From positions 1-64,000 of the forward strand of contig DASVQA010000132.1 of the NCBI GenBank assembly GCA_036389375.1: a stretch of 64,000 nucleotides of DNA, written 5' to 3'. Origin of the DNA: QHXQ01 sp036389375. Its GTDB lineage: Bacteria > Acidobacteriota > Blastocatellia > Pyrinomonadales > Pyrinomonadaceae. The notes below the pieces were generated by a model that searched no databases, was not told the origin of the DNA, and saw only the letters and a program-made list of their open reading frames with translations. This document shows, in pieces, positions 7,264 to 16,050 of this stretch. Within the stretch, counting starts at the first letter, position 1. The number at the start of each line of letters is the position of its first letter. Both the position numbers and the translations under genes were made by a program.

Positions 7264-9423
7264 TTACTGGCTCGCCGTCTGCTGCGTAGCGGCCTTCGGA
7301 TCGTAGGGCGTGGCGAGATATTGCTTGGCGACGGCTTGGGCGTTGTCGTAGTTGATGCCGGTTTCGACCGCCTTGTTGTACTCGAAGACAGCGCGGGTGC
7401 GGTCGCCTTTGGCGTCGTAGGCGTTGCCACGTTTGATGCGCGCCCAGACTTCGATCCACGTGGGCTTCAGGCTGCCATCGAGCGACGCCTGAAAATTGTC
7501 GAGCGCGGGATCGTAGTTGCGCTGCTCCAGATAGAGCAGCCCGAGATTGTAATAGACCCAGGAGTTCGACTTGTCGAGCTTGAGCGCCTCTTCCAGTTGG
7601 CGCTGCGCTTCCGCATATTGCCCTTCGCGGAACAGTTCGATGCCGCGCCGCGCAACCACCGAGACGCGCAAATCTTCCGACAGGCGCAGGATCTTATTGT
7701 TCGGATCAATGATGACTTCGAGCGGCTGGCCCGCCGTCTCGAAATCGAAATCCTCGCTCTTGTCTTCGACGAAGACCGTCATCGTCTGGCTGTTGTTCTC
7801 GCCCTCGGCGCGCAGCATCACTTCGACGGGCATACGCAAGCCCTCGAAATTTTGCTTGACCGTGCCGCGTGCGCGGAACTTGCCGGCGCGCGTGCGTATG
7901 ATCTGGTAGTCGGCGGTAAACTCCGGCACGCCCGTGCCTTCAACCCAGCGCGCGAAGAAGTAGCGCATGTTCCGGTTGACGGTCTGCGAGGTCAGCTTCT
8001 CGAAGTCGTCAATCGAAACGCTCTGCCCGCGATATTGCTGCAACAGCCGACGCAGCAGGTTATCGAAATCAACGTTGCCGATTGATTCGCGCAGCATGCG
8101 AAAGACCATCGCGCCCTTGTAGAAGATGACCGATTGATACTGCGGCGACGTGTCGTCGAGCGTCGAAGGCGCGCGCAGGATGGAAGCCGATTGCTCGAAC
8201 ATGAGCGCGCGTTCCTGCATGTCGCGCTCGGCGGCATCAAGCGCGCCGCCTTGCAGCGTCGCTTCGCGGAACGCGTAGGCGCTCCACTCCGACAGCCCCT
8301 GCGAGAGCCACGCGTCGTCAAACGATTTCAGCGCGACCGTAAAGCCCCACCATTGATAAGCGACCTCGCGCTCGACGCGCTCCTCTTTGGGCGGCCGGGC
8401 CGGATCGAAGAAACTGGCCGAGAGAAATTCCATGCCGGGCGCGGCGTAAGCTTCGAGACTCTCGTTGTCGATCTGCGCGACCGTGAAGCGCGTTCCAAAC
8501 GCGGGCGTGCCGTACTTCTTGGTGTAGAACTCAAGCGCGCGCCCGACCAACTCGCCGTAAGGCTCAATGCGCCCTTCGCTGCCGGGCTGGACGTAAAAAT
8601 TCAGTTCGTAGCCGCCGATGTGCAGCGTACGCGTGACGTAGCGGCCGGCGACGATGTTGCCGATGAGCGCCGGTTGCCGGTTGACCAGATGGTAGTAGCT
8701 CAGACCGTTCTTCGTCTGCGTCGTGATGGGTTCATCGCTCGAACCGGCGACGAGGAAGCCGCTGGGCACGGCCACGTTGATGTCGGCGGTGGCGCGGTCG
8801 GCCGCGTAGTCGTGGAAGGGAAACCAGCGCGCGGCGTACATCAGATAAGAGCCTTCCTGACCAACGTAAGCCAACCGCTTCGTGGCGAGCGGGCCGCCTT
8901 CGGGCGTCAGCAGCGCACCGTACCAGCGGAAGTGCAGCGTCACGGGCTGACCCGCCTGCACGACCTCGTCCAGATCGACGCGCACGCTCGGGCCGATGGT
9001 ATCCACACCGACCTGATCCTGCACGAAGTTCGTCAGCGGCTTGCCATTGCGCTCGATGGCTTCGACCTTGAGCGAGCCGTTCAACTCGAAGACGACCGTG
9101 CGCGTCGCGTCGAGCGGCGTGAAGGTCACGTCGGCCGAGGCGCGCAGGATGTGTTCGGCGGGCCGCAGTTCGGCGTCAATTCTGTAGTTGGTGATGTCGA
9201 AACGGGCGCGGCCTGTAGTGTTGGGCGTCTGCGGCAGGGGGACGGGCGTCGGCGCGGGTGTGGGCACGGGCGTGGATGTCGCGCTCGGCGTGGGCGTCGG
9301 CCGGGGCGGCGTGTTGCGCCGGAGCGGCGGACGCGGCTGCGCCTGACCGCTGATGACGAACAGGCATAATGATAGGACTGTGAGCAGCCCCGTTAAATTG
9401 AGTGCGCGGGTGGCGCGCGTCAT
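7264..9423 (-). CDS. M1 peptidase-like protein with TPR repeats, catalytic site lost
   Basis: The predicted exported protein has 719 residues. A signal peptide (MTRATRALNLTGLLTVLSLC, cleavage near SGQAQ) supports the start at 9423. A Pro/Thr-rich linker (residues 30-70) precedes an aminopeptidase N-like beta domain. The substrate loop reads AAPGMEFLSASFF. Where active M1 enzymes have HEXXHQWWG this protein has REVAYQWWG, so both zinc His are replaced, and the downstream Glu position is DAWLSQGLSEW with Gln instead of Glu. It is therefore probably not a peptidase. TPR-type helices fill about residues 600-700 (RRGIELFREGQYAEAQRQLE). It may be a scaffold or binding protein at the cell surface; that role is inference. 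Confidence 0.85.
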   Translation of the reverse strand: MTRATRALNLTGLLTVLSLCLFVISGQAQPRPPLRRNTPPRPTPTPSATSTPVPTPAPTPVPLPQTPNTTGRARFDITNYRIDAELRPAEHILRASADVTFTPLDATRTVVFELNGSLKVEAIERNGKPLTNFVQDQVGVDTIGPSVRVDLDEVVQAGQPVTLHFRWYGALLTPEGGPLATKRLAYVGQEGSYLMYAARWFPFHDYAADRATADINVAVPSGFLVAGSSDEPITTQTKNGLSYYHLVNRQPALIGNIVAGRYVTRTLHIGGYELNFYVQPGSEGRIEPYGELVGRALEFYTKKYGTPAFGTRFTVAQIDNESLEAYAAPGMEFLSASFFDPARPPKEERVEREVAYQWWGFTVALKSFDDAWLSQGLSEWSAYAFREATLQGGALDAAERDMQERALMFEQSASILRAPSTLDDTSPQYQSVIFYKGAMVFRMLRESIGNVDFDNLLRRLLQQYRGQSVSIDDFEKLTSQTVNRNMRYFFARWVEGTGVPEFTADYQIIRTRAGKFRARGTVKQNFEGLRMPVEVMLRAEGENNSQTMTVFVEDKSEDFDFETAGQPLEVIIDPNNKILRLSEDLRVSVVARRGIELFREGQYAEAQRQLEEALKLDKSNSWVYYNLGLLYLEQRNYDPALDNFQASLDGSLKPTWIEVWARIKRGNAYDAKGDRTRAVFEYNKAVETGINYDNAQAVAKQYLATPYDPKAATQQTASQ

Positions 9424-9837
9424 CTGCTGAGAGTGCTGAAAGATATACATAAACAGGGTGTCCGTCAGGTTGCCGTCGCTTGAAACTTTGGCCCGATTAT
9501 ACACGCGCCCGCGGCCGGTCGCCGGGCACGCACGTCGAGTCTCGCCCACACGAGCCAGCCGGGCCAGATTTGAGCAGCTACTAACCGGCGGTTTATTCTC
9601 TGTGCGGCAAGCGGTTAGATGAGGCTCGCGGACGCGCCGTTGGCTGCCCCAACAGGCTAAAGAAAGGGAAGTTTTGCGGCATCCCGGCGGCTTGACAGGG
9701 GCTGCTGCGCGCGTCCATGCTGCACGTTAAATCAGCACAGAAATCGGCACAGAAAAGGGTCAGCCCGTGAACGCCGGACAGCCTCTGCGCGCGTCCGGGC
9801 CGGCGGCCGAAAGGCCGACTGCTGACAACTAAACTTT
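9424..9837. other. Divergent intergenic region, no gene seen
   Basis: This 414-bp gap separates the leftward M1-like gene from the rightward thioesterase gene and must hold both promoters. Visible structure is a 12-bp tandem direct repeat (ATCAGCACAGAA then ATCGGCACAGAA, 9731-9754) and a small hairpin CGGCC-GAAA-GGCCG (9804-9817) ending 20 nt before the thioesterase ATG. No coding signal was recognised. Confidence 0.5.
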
Positions 9838-10239
9838 ATGACCGAATCGAACGCTTACACCAACCCGGCCATTCGCATCACGCTGCTGCCGCGCGACACC
9901 AATCCGCAGGGCACGATCTTCGGCGGCATCATTCTCAGCTACATTGACATCGCTGGCGCGGTCGAAGCGCACAGGCACACAGGCATCGAGCGTTTCGTCA
10001 CGGTCGCCATGCGCGAGGTCGCCTTCCACCAGCCCGTCTACGTCGGCGACCTCGTCAGTTTCTACGCGCAGACCAGACAAATCGGCACAACCTCGATCAC
10101 CATCCACGTCGTCGTCGAAGCCGAACGCTACGGCGGCACGTCGGAGCGCATTAAGGTCACGGAAGCGGAAGTCGTCTACGTCGCCGTGGATGCCAACCGG
10201 CGCAAGATGAAGATCGCACGCGAGGGCCGAGCGGAGTAG
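9838..10239 (+). CDS. Acyl-CoA thioesterase, hotdog fold (YciA/acyl-CoA hydrolase type)
   Basis: The product has 133 residues, a single hotdog domain. The N-terminal segment [20 protein letters not shown] has the conserved Asp-x-Asn...G.IFGG pattern of acyl-CoA hydrolases, with the nucleophile-bearing helix following. Then come the [20 protein letters not shown] and [12 protein letters not shown] strands. It would split acyl-CoA to free fatty acid and CoA in the cytoplasm; the preferred chain length cannot be read from sequence. It stands alone, with no operon partner, and its ATG has no clear Shine-Dalgarno sequence. Confidence 0.85.
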   Translation: MTESNAYTNPAIRITLLPRDTNPQGTIFGGIILSYIDIAGAVEAHRHTGIERFVTVAMREVAFHQPVYVGDLVSFYAQTRQIGTTSITIHVVVEAERYGGTSERIKVTEAEVVYVAVDANRRKMKIAREGRAE

Positions 10240-10488
10240 TTTGCCTCCGCGCAGACTCGTGCGGGCTTGAAGCACGAGGAGCGCGCGCGTTTGCTGACCA
10301 GTGAGCCTGACCGGGCGCGTCTTGAATGCTTTCGTGTTGATGGTCGCGTCGTCGAACTTGTCCCACGTAGCGGGACGCGGAAGTGCGGGCTGATCTCGGC
10401 CGTGATGGCCTTGCAGCGTGCGGCGGGCGACAAGGAAAATTGCCGGCGCTTAAGAGCCACGGCCGTTACTTCCGCGCCGCATCTGCCG

Positions 10489-10971
10489 TTACTTCTTCGG
10501 TGGCGGGATGCGCGACGAGTGGCCGGCGACGATTTGCCAGCGTCCTGCGCGCCGGACGAACACATCGGTGAAGCGGCTCTGGTTCGTCACCTCACGCCCG
10601 TCTTTGCTGCTGCGTGCCCGTGTCGTCACACGCCCGAAGACCACCGCCGTCTGATCGTAGACGTAGACCTTCATCTCGTCGGGCACGTATGAGACAAGGC
10701 GAAACTCGCCGGGCGGCTGGTCAAGGCTGCTTACGTCCTCCTGCTTCGTCGTCACGCCGCCGCCCGCGTCCGTAAAGAGAAATTCATCCGCCTCGACACG
10801 CTCGAAGAACGCCTTGTCGCGCCGCACGTTCGCGTCGCCGATGTCGCGCTCAAGCTGCATCAACTCCTGTTCGATCTTCGCTTGCTGCTTCGACTTCCGC
10901 GCGGCTGGCTGCGCGATGGCGAACGAGCACACGACGAACAGCAAACACAGGGCGATAAAAGTGCGTGGCAT
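10489..10971 (-). CDS. Exported DUF4440/SnoaL-like protein (NTF2 fold)
   Basis: The product has 160 residues. The start at 10971 is supported by an AAAGGAG about 9 nt upstream and by a signal peptide (MPRTFIALCLLFVVCSFAIA). The rest fits the DUF4440 NTF2-like fold: a long helix (IEQELMQLERDIGDANVRRD), then KAFFERVEADEFLFTDAGG, then a curved sheet ending RFTDVFVRRAGRWQIVAGHS, which is the family hallmark. Function is unknown; these proteins usually bind small ligands or form dimers. The 250 bp between it and the thioesterase gene show no gene. Confidence 0.8.
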   Translation of the reverse strand: MPRTFIALCLLFVVCSFAIAQPAARKSKQQAKIEQELMQLERDIGDANVRRDKAFFERVEADEFLFTDAGGGVTTKQEDVSSLDQPPGEFRLVSYVPDEMKVYVYDQTAVVFGRVTTRARSSKDGREVTNQSRFTDVFVRRAGRWQIVAGHSSRIPPPKK

Positions 10972-11053
10972 TGGCTGAACTCCTTTAGCGTTTGCAGCTT
11001 GTGACCGCGCGCCGCAACCATGCGGGTCGCTGCTCTCTCTGCCTGTGCGCCGA

Positions 11054-11566
11054 TTAATTGAGCCGCGCCTGCACGCGCCGGAGCGCCTGCGCGGCCTGCG
11101 CGAAACTGGGCGCTTGTTGAAGGGCGAGACCGTAATGGCGCGCGGCGTCAAAGAGCCGTCCGCGTTGTTCATAGACGCGCCCGAGATTGAAGTGCGGGAA
11201 GGCGTAGGACTCGTAGCGCGGGGCGCTCAGCGCGCGTTGAAACCAACGAATGCAGTTATAGAGATCGCCTTTGGCGATCAGATAGCTGCCGATGTCGTTG
11301 TAAGGATTGCCGAACGAAGCGTCCACTTGAATCGCGCGCAGGCATTCGTCAATCGCTTCGTCGTAGCGTTCCTGAAAGCTGTAGACCCAACCGAGAAAGG
11401 TGTGCGCTTCGGCCGTCGGGTGCGTCTCGATGGAACGGCGGTATAGCTCGATGGCTTCGGCGTAATCGCCCGCCTGCTGCGCCGCGTAGGCGCGCATGAA
11501 CAACTCTTTGGCCGCGCCCCGCGCCCCTTCGGAGAAGTCGCCCTCGAACATGGAGAATGGGTGCAT
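11054..11566 (-). CDS. TPR-repeat protein
   Basis: The product has 170 residues with no signal peptide, starting MHPFSMFEGDFSEG. At least four tetratricopeptide units follow: about residues 22-55 (RAYAAQQAGDYAEAIELYRR), 57-90 (AHTFLGWVYSFQERYDEAI), 92-125 (YNDIGSYLIAKGDLYNCIRW) and 130-165 (FPHFNLGRVYEQRGRLFDAA). TPR proteins are protein-binding scaffolds, and nothing here tells the partner. It is divergent to pepA, whose promoter must lie in the 176-bp gap between them. Confidence 0.85.
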   Translation of the reverse strand: MHPFSMFEGDFSEGARGAAKELFMRAYAAQQAGDYAEAIELYRRSIETHPTAEAHTFLGWVYSFQERYDEAIDECLRAIQVDASFGNPYNDIGSYLIAKGDLYNCIRWFQRALSAPRYESYAFPHFNLGRVYEQRGRLFDAARHYGLALQQAPSFAQAAQALRRVQARLN

Positions 11567-11742
11567 AACAAGTGTGCGCGTTCGTTGCGGGAGTCGGCTG
11601 GCGCAAAGGGCCGGTCGGGCACGCAACCACAGTTAGGTCGCGTCGCGGCGAGTGCATTATACTGAGCCGCCGCGACGCGCGCCAACAACGCCGTGCCGGG
11701 CGGCTGAAGCGCGAAACACGCACCACGCGCACCAGTAACCTC

Positions 11743-13260
11743 ATGTACCAGCCCGCTTCATTCGAAATTGACATCGCCGCCAGCTTGCCGTCGCCCACAA
11801 CTGCGGCCGCCGTCGTCGTCTGTCTATTCGCCGGCGAACCGCAGCCTGCGCTGGCGGTCGAGACGGCAGGCGTGCGCGACCCTTGCGCGGAACTTTTACG
11901 CGGCGGCGATTGCGACGGCAAAGAGGACACGACGCTGCTCGTCCACGTCGCGCACGATGGCGGCGCGCCCCGTCGTCTGTTGCTCCTCGGTCTGGGCGCG
12001 CGCGCAGACTTTACGCCCTGCGTGCTGTGGCGCGCGGCCGGCGCGGCGCTGCGTGCAGCGCGTGCGGCGCACGTGCGACAACTACACTTCATGCTACCCA
12101 ACGTCGGCAACGCCGCTCCGCCTGACGCAGAACTTGCGCGCGCCGTCGCCGAAGGCGCGCTCCATGGCGCTTACGAGAACGACTTTTATCAACAAACGGA
12201 CGATGACGATGCAGTCGCCGCGCTCACCCGTCTGACCATCGTCGCGCCCGCCCCGCACGACGCACTCCGCGCGGCCGTTGCGCGCGGGCGTATCATCGCG
12301 GAGTCAGCCAACTGGGCGCGCGCGCTCGCCGACGAACCGGGCGCGAGTCTGCCGCCGCGCGAGTTCGCGCGCCGCGTCGCCGCGATGGCCGGGGAATTTG
12401 GGCTGACGGTCGAGACGCTCGACGCTGACGAGATACGCGCGCGCGGCATGGGCGGACTGTGGGCCGTCGGGCGTGGCTCGGACGAACCGCCCGCGCTCAT
12501 CGTCGTGCGCTACGAGCCGGCCGGCGCAAGCGAGAGCGATGAACTGTGGGCGTTCGTCGGCAAGGGCATCACGTTCGACACGGGCGGCATTTCGCTCAAG
12601 CCGGGCGAGCGCATGGAAGAGATGAAGGCGGACATGGCGGGCGGCGCGGCCGTCTTCGGCGCGTTGCGCGCTCTGGCGCAACTCAAACCCGCGCGCCGCC
12701 TCGTCGGCATCGTGCCCGCCGCCGAAAACATGCCGTCCGGCAAGGCGACAAAGCCCGGCGACGTGCTACGCACGCTCGCCGGTTACACTATCGAAGTGGT
12801 TGATACGGACGCCGAAGGTCGCCTCGTGCTCGTGGACGGCATCGCCTACGCACGCCAACTCGGCGCAGCGCGCATCGTCGATCTCGCCACGCTCACCGGC
12901 TCGATCATCGTCGCGCTGGGCGACCACCGCGCCGGTCTGTTCAGCAACGACGACGGCTGGGCCGCCAGCGTGCTCGCCGCCAGCGCGCGGGCGGGCGAGC
13001 CGGCGTGGCGCATGCCTGTGAGCGACGACTACAAGCAGAAGATCGAGAGTCCCATCGCCGACTTCAAAAACTACGGCGGGCGACCCGATGCGACCGCCGC
13101 CGCGCTGCTCCTCAGTAAGTTTGCCGCCGACACCCCTTGGGTGCATCTGGACATCGCCGCCACCTCATGGCACGACGAGCCGCAGCCGCACGCGCCGCGC
13201 GGCGCAACCGGCACAGGCGTCCGCACGCTGGTCGAACTCGTCTGCGCCGTCAACCTTTGA
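11743..13260 (+). CDS. pepA: Leucyl aminopeptidase PepA (M17 family)
   Basis: This cytosolic enzyme uses two metal ions to release N-terminal residues from peptides. The protein has 505 residues. The N-terminal domain (1-170) is the M17 macro-like part. The catalytic domain carries VGKGITFDTGGISLKPGERM, with metal-binding Lys and Asp, then MKADMAGGAAVFGAL, then the family signature DTDAEGRLVLVDGIAYA (the usual N of NTDAEGR is D here). The start at 11743 is chosen over an upstream in-frame ATG because the segment before it is Arg-rich and unlike M17 proteins. Confidence 0.93.
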   Translation: MYQPASFEIDIAASLPSPTTAAAVVVCLFAGEPQPALAVETAGVRDPCAELLRGGDCDGKEDTTLLVHVAHDGGAPRRLLLLGLGARADFTPCVLWRAAGAALRAARAAHVRQLHFMLPNVGNAAPPDAELARAVAEGALHGAYENDFYQQTDDDDAVAALTRLTIVAPAPHDALRAAVARGRIIAESANWARALADEPGASLPPREFARRVAAMAGEFGLTVETLDADEIRARGMGGLWAVGRGSDEPPALIVVRYEPAGASESDELWAFVGKGITFDTGGISLKPGERMEEMKADMAGGAAVFGALRALAQLKPARRLVGIVPAAENMPSGKATKPGDVLRTLAGYTIEVVDTDAEGRLVLVDGIAYARQLGAARIVDLATLTGSIIVALGDHRAGLFSNDDGWAASVLAASARAGEPAWRMPVSDDYKQKIESPIADFKNYGGRPDATAAALLLSKFAADTPWVHLDIAATSWHDEPQPHAPRGATGTGVRTLVELVCAVNL

Positions 13261-13328
13261 CGACCTCTGCTAGAATTTCCGCGCGCCGTTGACCCGTGCC
13301 GCCGGCCGCGCCAGCAGCGAGGAAGCTT

Positions 13329-14366
13329 ATGGACAATCGTAAATGCCCGAACTGTCATCTGGTCAACTGGGCGGACGCGCCGCAATGCGCGCGTTGTGGT
13401 TATCCGTTGACCGAAGCCGGCGCGACGACCGCCGCCTACACTGCGTCCGACCTCGCGGTGCAGCAGACAGGTGCGAGGCAAAGGGCCGACACGGCCGGGA
13501 ACTTCGCGCCGGGTGCAGCGGCTGACAGCGCGCCACTCGTGGGCACGGCGTTCGCCGATCAAATCTACACGCACGAAAACGAATTTGGCCCGCGCGTCGC
13601 ACCTTTCACGAGTGTCGGCACGGGGCTAAATCAAGCGTGGGCGATCTACACGCAGAACTTCACGTTGATTGCGAAGCTCGTACTGTTCGCTGCGATCCCG
13701 TTCGCGTTGGGCCAGGCGGCGCTGACCTACCGGATGCAGAGCAGCATCCAAAATCCCTTAATCGCCATCGCGCTCAATGCGCTCATCTTCATGCTGGTGC
13801 GCTGGTCGCTCATCCCTTCGGCGGTTATCTATGCGGTCACGCGGAAATGGACGACCGGCGTTGCGCCCGGCATCAGCGCGAGCTATCAGTGGGCGGCCGG
13901 GCGCTGGCTGCGCGTGTTGAGCGTGCTGCTCGTGAGCGGTCTGATCACGCTCTTGGGCATGCTGCTCATCGTGCCCGGCCTCATCCTGAGCGTGATGTAT
14001 TCGCTCGTCTTGCCCGTCGCACTTTTCGAGCCGGCGCTCGGCGTTGACCGCGTGCTCGGCCGCAGCGCTGAACTGACGAAAGGCGTGCGCTGGCCCATCT
14101 TCGGGGCCATCGTGCTGATCAGCATCTTCGCGTCTATCGGCGGCGGGGTTGTGAGCGCCGTCTTTGTCGGCGCGGCGTTCATGCTGGGGCAGGGCGCGCT
14201 GGTGCTGGCGAACGCGCTCAATCTCGTCGTCTCGGAAGTGCTCAGCCAACTGGCGGTCGTGCTGGCGCTCACGATCTATCTGGGCCGGCTGGCAGCTACA
14301 GAGCAGACCGACGCTAGCTATGCGCTCGCGGGCACGCAGGCGCACGCTAACGCGCCGCAGCAATGA
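13329..14366 (+). CDS. Zinc-ribbon membrane protein of unknown function
   Basis: The product has 345 residues. The N-terminus is a short zinc ribbon with two CXXC pairs (CPNCHLVNWADAPQCARCGY). A low-complexity Ala/Thr/Gly linker runs to about residue 85. Then come about six hydrophobic segments (from NFTLIAKLVLFAAIPFALGQ through VLSQLAVVLALTIYL), resembling membrane proteins of the DUF975/glycerophosphodiester-phosphodiesterase membrane-domain type. GAGGAAGC lies just before the ATG. Its stop codon overlaps the next gene start. Function is unknown. Confidence 0.75.
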   Translation: MDNRKCPNCHLVNWADAPQCARCGYPLTEAGATTAAYTASDLAVQQTGARQRADTAGNFAPGAAADSAPLVGTAFADQIYTHENEFGPRVAPFTSVGTGLNQAWAIYTQNFTLIAKLVLFAAIPFALGQAALTYRMQSSIQNPLIAIALNALIFMLVRWSLIPSAVIYAVTRKWTTGVAPGISASYQWAAGRWLRVLSVLLVSGLITLLGMLLIVPGLILSVMYSLVLPVALFEPALGVDRVLGRSAELTKGVRWPIFGAIVLISIFASIGGGVVSAVFVGAAFMLGQGALVLANALNLVVSEVLSQLAVVLALTIYLGRLAATEQTDASYALAGTQAHANAPQQ

Positions 14367-15430
14367 TGGGCGAGACGATCTTCCTGACCGGCTTCCCCGG
14401 CTTCATCGCCGGCCGGCTCGTCGAACGACTGGCGACGCGAGACGCGCGCTTCCTGCTGCTCGTGCAGCCCGCGTTTATGAGCCGCGCGGAAGCAGATGTC
14501 GCCCGCATCAGCGCCGCAACCGGCACGCCCCGCGAAAACTTTCAACTGCTCACAGGCGACATCACCGAACCGCAACTGGGTCTCGCGCCCGCCGCGCTCG
14601 CACAGGCGCGGGCCGAGACGACCATCATCTTTCATCTCGCCGCGATCTACGATTTGGCCGTCGCGCGCGACGCGGCGCTCAAGGTGAACGTCGCCGGCAC
14701 GCGCCACGTCAACGAGTTGGCGCGCACCGTCCGCAACTTGAAACGCTATCACTACGTCTCGACCTGTTACGTCGCGGGCAAGCGCACGGGCGTCATCTAC
14801 GAGCGCGAACTTCAGCACGACGCAGGCTTTCGCAACTACTACGAAGAGACCAAATACTTGGCCGAGCTTGAGGTCGAGCAACTGAAAGCCGAACTGCCCG
14901 TGACCATTCACCGCCCGGCAGTCGTCTGCGGCGACAGCCGCACGGGTGAGACCGCCAAGTACGACGGCGTCTATTACCTGATCCACTACCTGCGCAAAAG
15001 TCCGCGCCTGCTCGCGCTCGCCAACATCGGCAACCGGGCCGTGCGCTTAAACGTCGTGCCGGTGGACTTCGTCGTGGCCGCGATGGCCGCGCTCGCCGAG
15101 GACGACGCGGCCATTGGCGCAACCGTGCAACTGGCCGACCCGGAGCCGCTCACGACCTACGAGCTATTCGAAACCATCGCACAAATCCTCGCCGCACGCG
15201 GCTCGCTCCTGCAAGCGCCGCCCCCACTCGTGCGCGCCTCGCTCATGCTGCCCATCGCTGAGCCGCTCACGGGGCTGCCCATCGTCGGCGTCCCCTACTT
15301 CTTCATCCAGCAGACTTACGATACGGCCCGCGCCCAGACGTTGCTCGCACCGCACGGCGTCAACTGCCCGTCGTTTCCCACCTACGCCCGCGCGCTCGTC
15401 AACTACGTCGCCGCGCATCCCAAACTCTAA
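14363..15430 (+). CDS. Extended SDR / thioester-reductase-like NAD(P)-binding protein
   Basis: The product has 355 residues. The N-terminal nucleotide motif is TGFPGFIAGRLVERL (TGxxGFxG pattern). The catalytic Tyr-Lys is in YYEETKYLAELEVEQL and the upstream Ser is in YVSTCYVAGKRTG. This resembles the reductase domains of fatty acyl-CoA reductases and carboxylic acid reductases, which reduce thioesters, but without a carrier domain the substrate is open. It overlaps the previous gene by 4 nt (ATGA), so the two are coupled. Two adjacent ATGs (14363 and 14366) could serve as start. Confidence 0.85.
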   Translation: MMGETIFLTGFPGFIAGRLVERLATRDARFLLLVQPAFMSRAEADVARISAATGTPRENFQLLTGDITEPQLGLAPAALAQARAETTIIFHLAAIYDLAVARDAALKVNVAGTRHVNELARTVRNLKRYHYVSTCYVAGKRTGVIYERELQHDAGFRNYYEETKYLAELEVEQLKAELPVTIHRPAVVCGDSRTGETAKYDGVYYLIHYLRKSPRLLALANIGNRAVRLNVVPVDFVVAAMAALAEDDAAIGATVQLADPEPLTTYELFETIAQILAARGSLLQAPPPLVRASLMLPIAEPLTGLPIVGVPYFFIQQTYDTARAQTLLAPHGVNCPSFPTYARALVNYVAAHPKL

Positions 15431-15453
15431 AACTCACATTTCTGTTGCGCCGG

Positions 15454-15484
15454 TTGACAGGTGGGCAGTTTAGAATTATTCTAA
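15454..15484 (+). promoter_or_regulatory. Promoter with PerR box before perR
   Basis: A -35 TTGACA at 15454-15459 and a -10 TATTCT at 15477-15482 have a 17-bp spacer. A perfect 7-1-7 palindrome TTAGAATTATTCTAA (15470-15484) covers the -10. It differs from the B. subtilis PerR box (TTATAATNATTATAA) only by a symmetric T-to-G/A-to-C change. Since the next gene is a PerR-type regulator, autoregulation is very likely. Confidence 0.88.
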
Positions 15485-15503
15485 ATCCAGTTTCATACGA
15501 ACC

Positions 15504-15953
15504 ATGAAAACAGGCCCGAAGATTCAGCCCGACAACGAGCGGGCGCTAACGCCGCAACGTGAGGTGGTGTTGCGTGTCGTGCGCGAGAGCGCGGAGCATC
15601 TGACGGCGGCGGAAATCTACGCGGCGGCGCGGCAGCTTCGTCCGTCGCTCTCCTACGCCACCGTCTACAACTCGCTGCGCTATCTGAAAGACGCAGGTCT
15701 CGTGCGCGAGATCACGTTCGGCAACGGCGCGAGCCGCTACGACCGCGAGACGGAGCGGCACGACCATGCCCTCTGCACGCGCTGCGGCAAACTCCTCGAC
15801 TTCGATCTGGCGGAGACGGCGACGCTCATGCAACTCGCCGCGCGGCGCTCGCGCTTCAAGCCTGAATCCATTCACCTGACGCTCATGGGCGTCTGCCCCG
15901 ATTGCAGCGCGGCGCAGCCGGACGCGCGGCGGGTGGGCCGACGCAAGAGTTAG
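15504..15953 (+). CDS. perR: Peroxide-responsive Fur-family repressor PerR
   Basis: The DNA-binding metalloprotein has 149 residues. A winged helix covers residues 15-80 (SYATVYNSLRYLKDAGLV is the recognition helix region). All B. subtilis PerR-type regulatory metal ligands have counterparts: His in HLTAAEIY, Asp in SRYDRE, two His in RHDHALC and Asp in LLDFD. The structural zinc site has two CXXC pairs (CTRC and CPDC). These residues separate PerR from Fur; metal-catalysed His oxidation by peroxide releases the operator. The PerR box on its own promoter and the peroxiredoxin gene 97 bp downstream fit this role. Confidence 0.92.
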   Translation: MKTGPKIQPDNERALTPQREVVLRVVRESAEHLTAAEIYAAARQLRPSLSYATVYNSLRYLKDAGLVREITFGNGASRYDRETERHDHALCTRCGKLLDFDLAETATLMQLAARRSRFKPESIHLTLMGVCPDCSAAQPDARRVGRRKS

Positions 15954-16050
15954 CGTTGAAAATTTTTACGGGCCGGCGCGCTGCGCGCAAACGATTGACG
16001 CAACGCACGCCGGTCTTCGTCGGCAAATTTTATTTACCGCATGGAGGATT

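Noticed and set aside
8134..9369. Plus-strand open frame of 411 codons opposite the M1-like gene
   Set aside because: It is an antisense shadow; the minus strand codes a protein with signal peptide, M1 fold and TPR repeats.
10267..10692. Plus-strand open frame overlapping the DUF4440 gene
   Set aside because: It has no family resemblance and no ribosome site; the minus-strand gene has signal peptide, ribosome site and a known fold.
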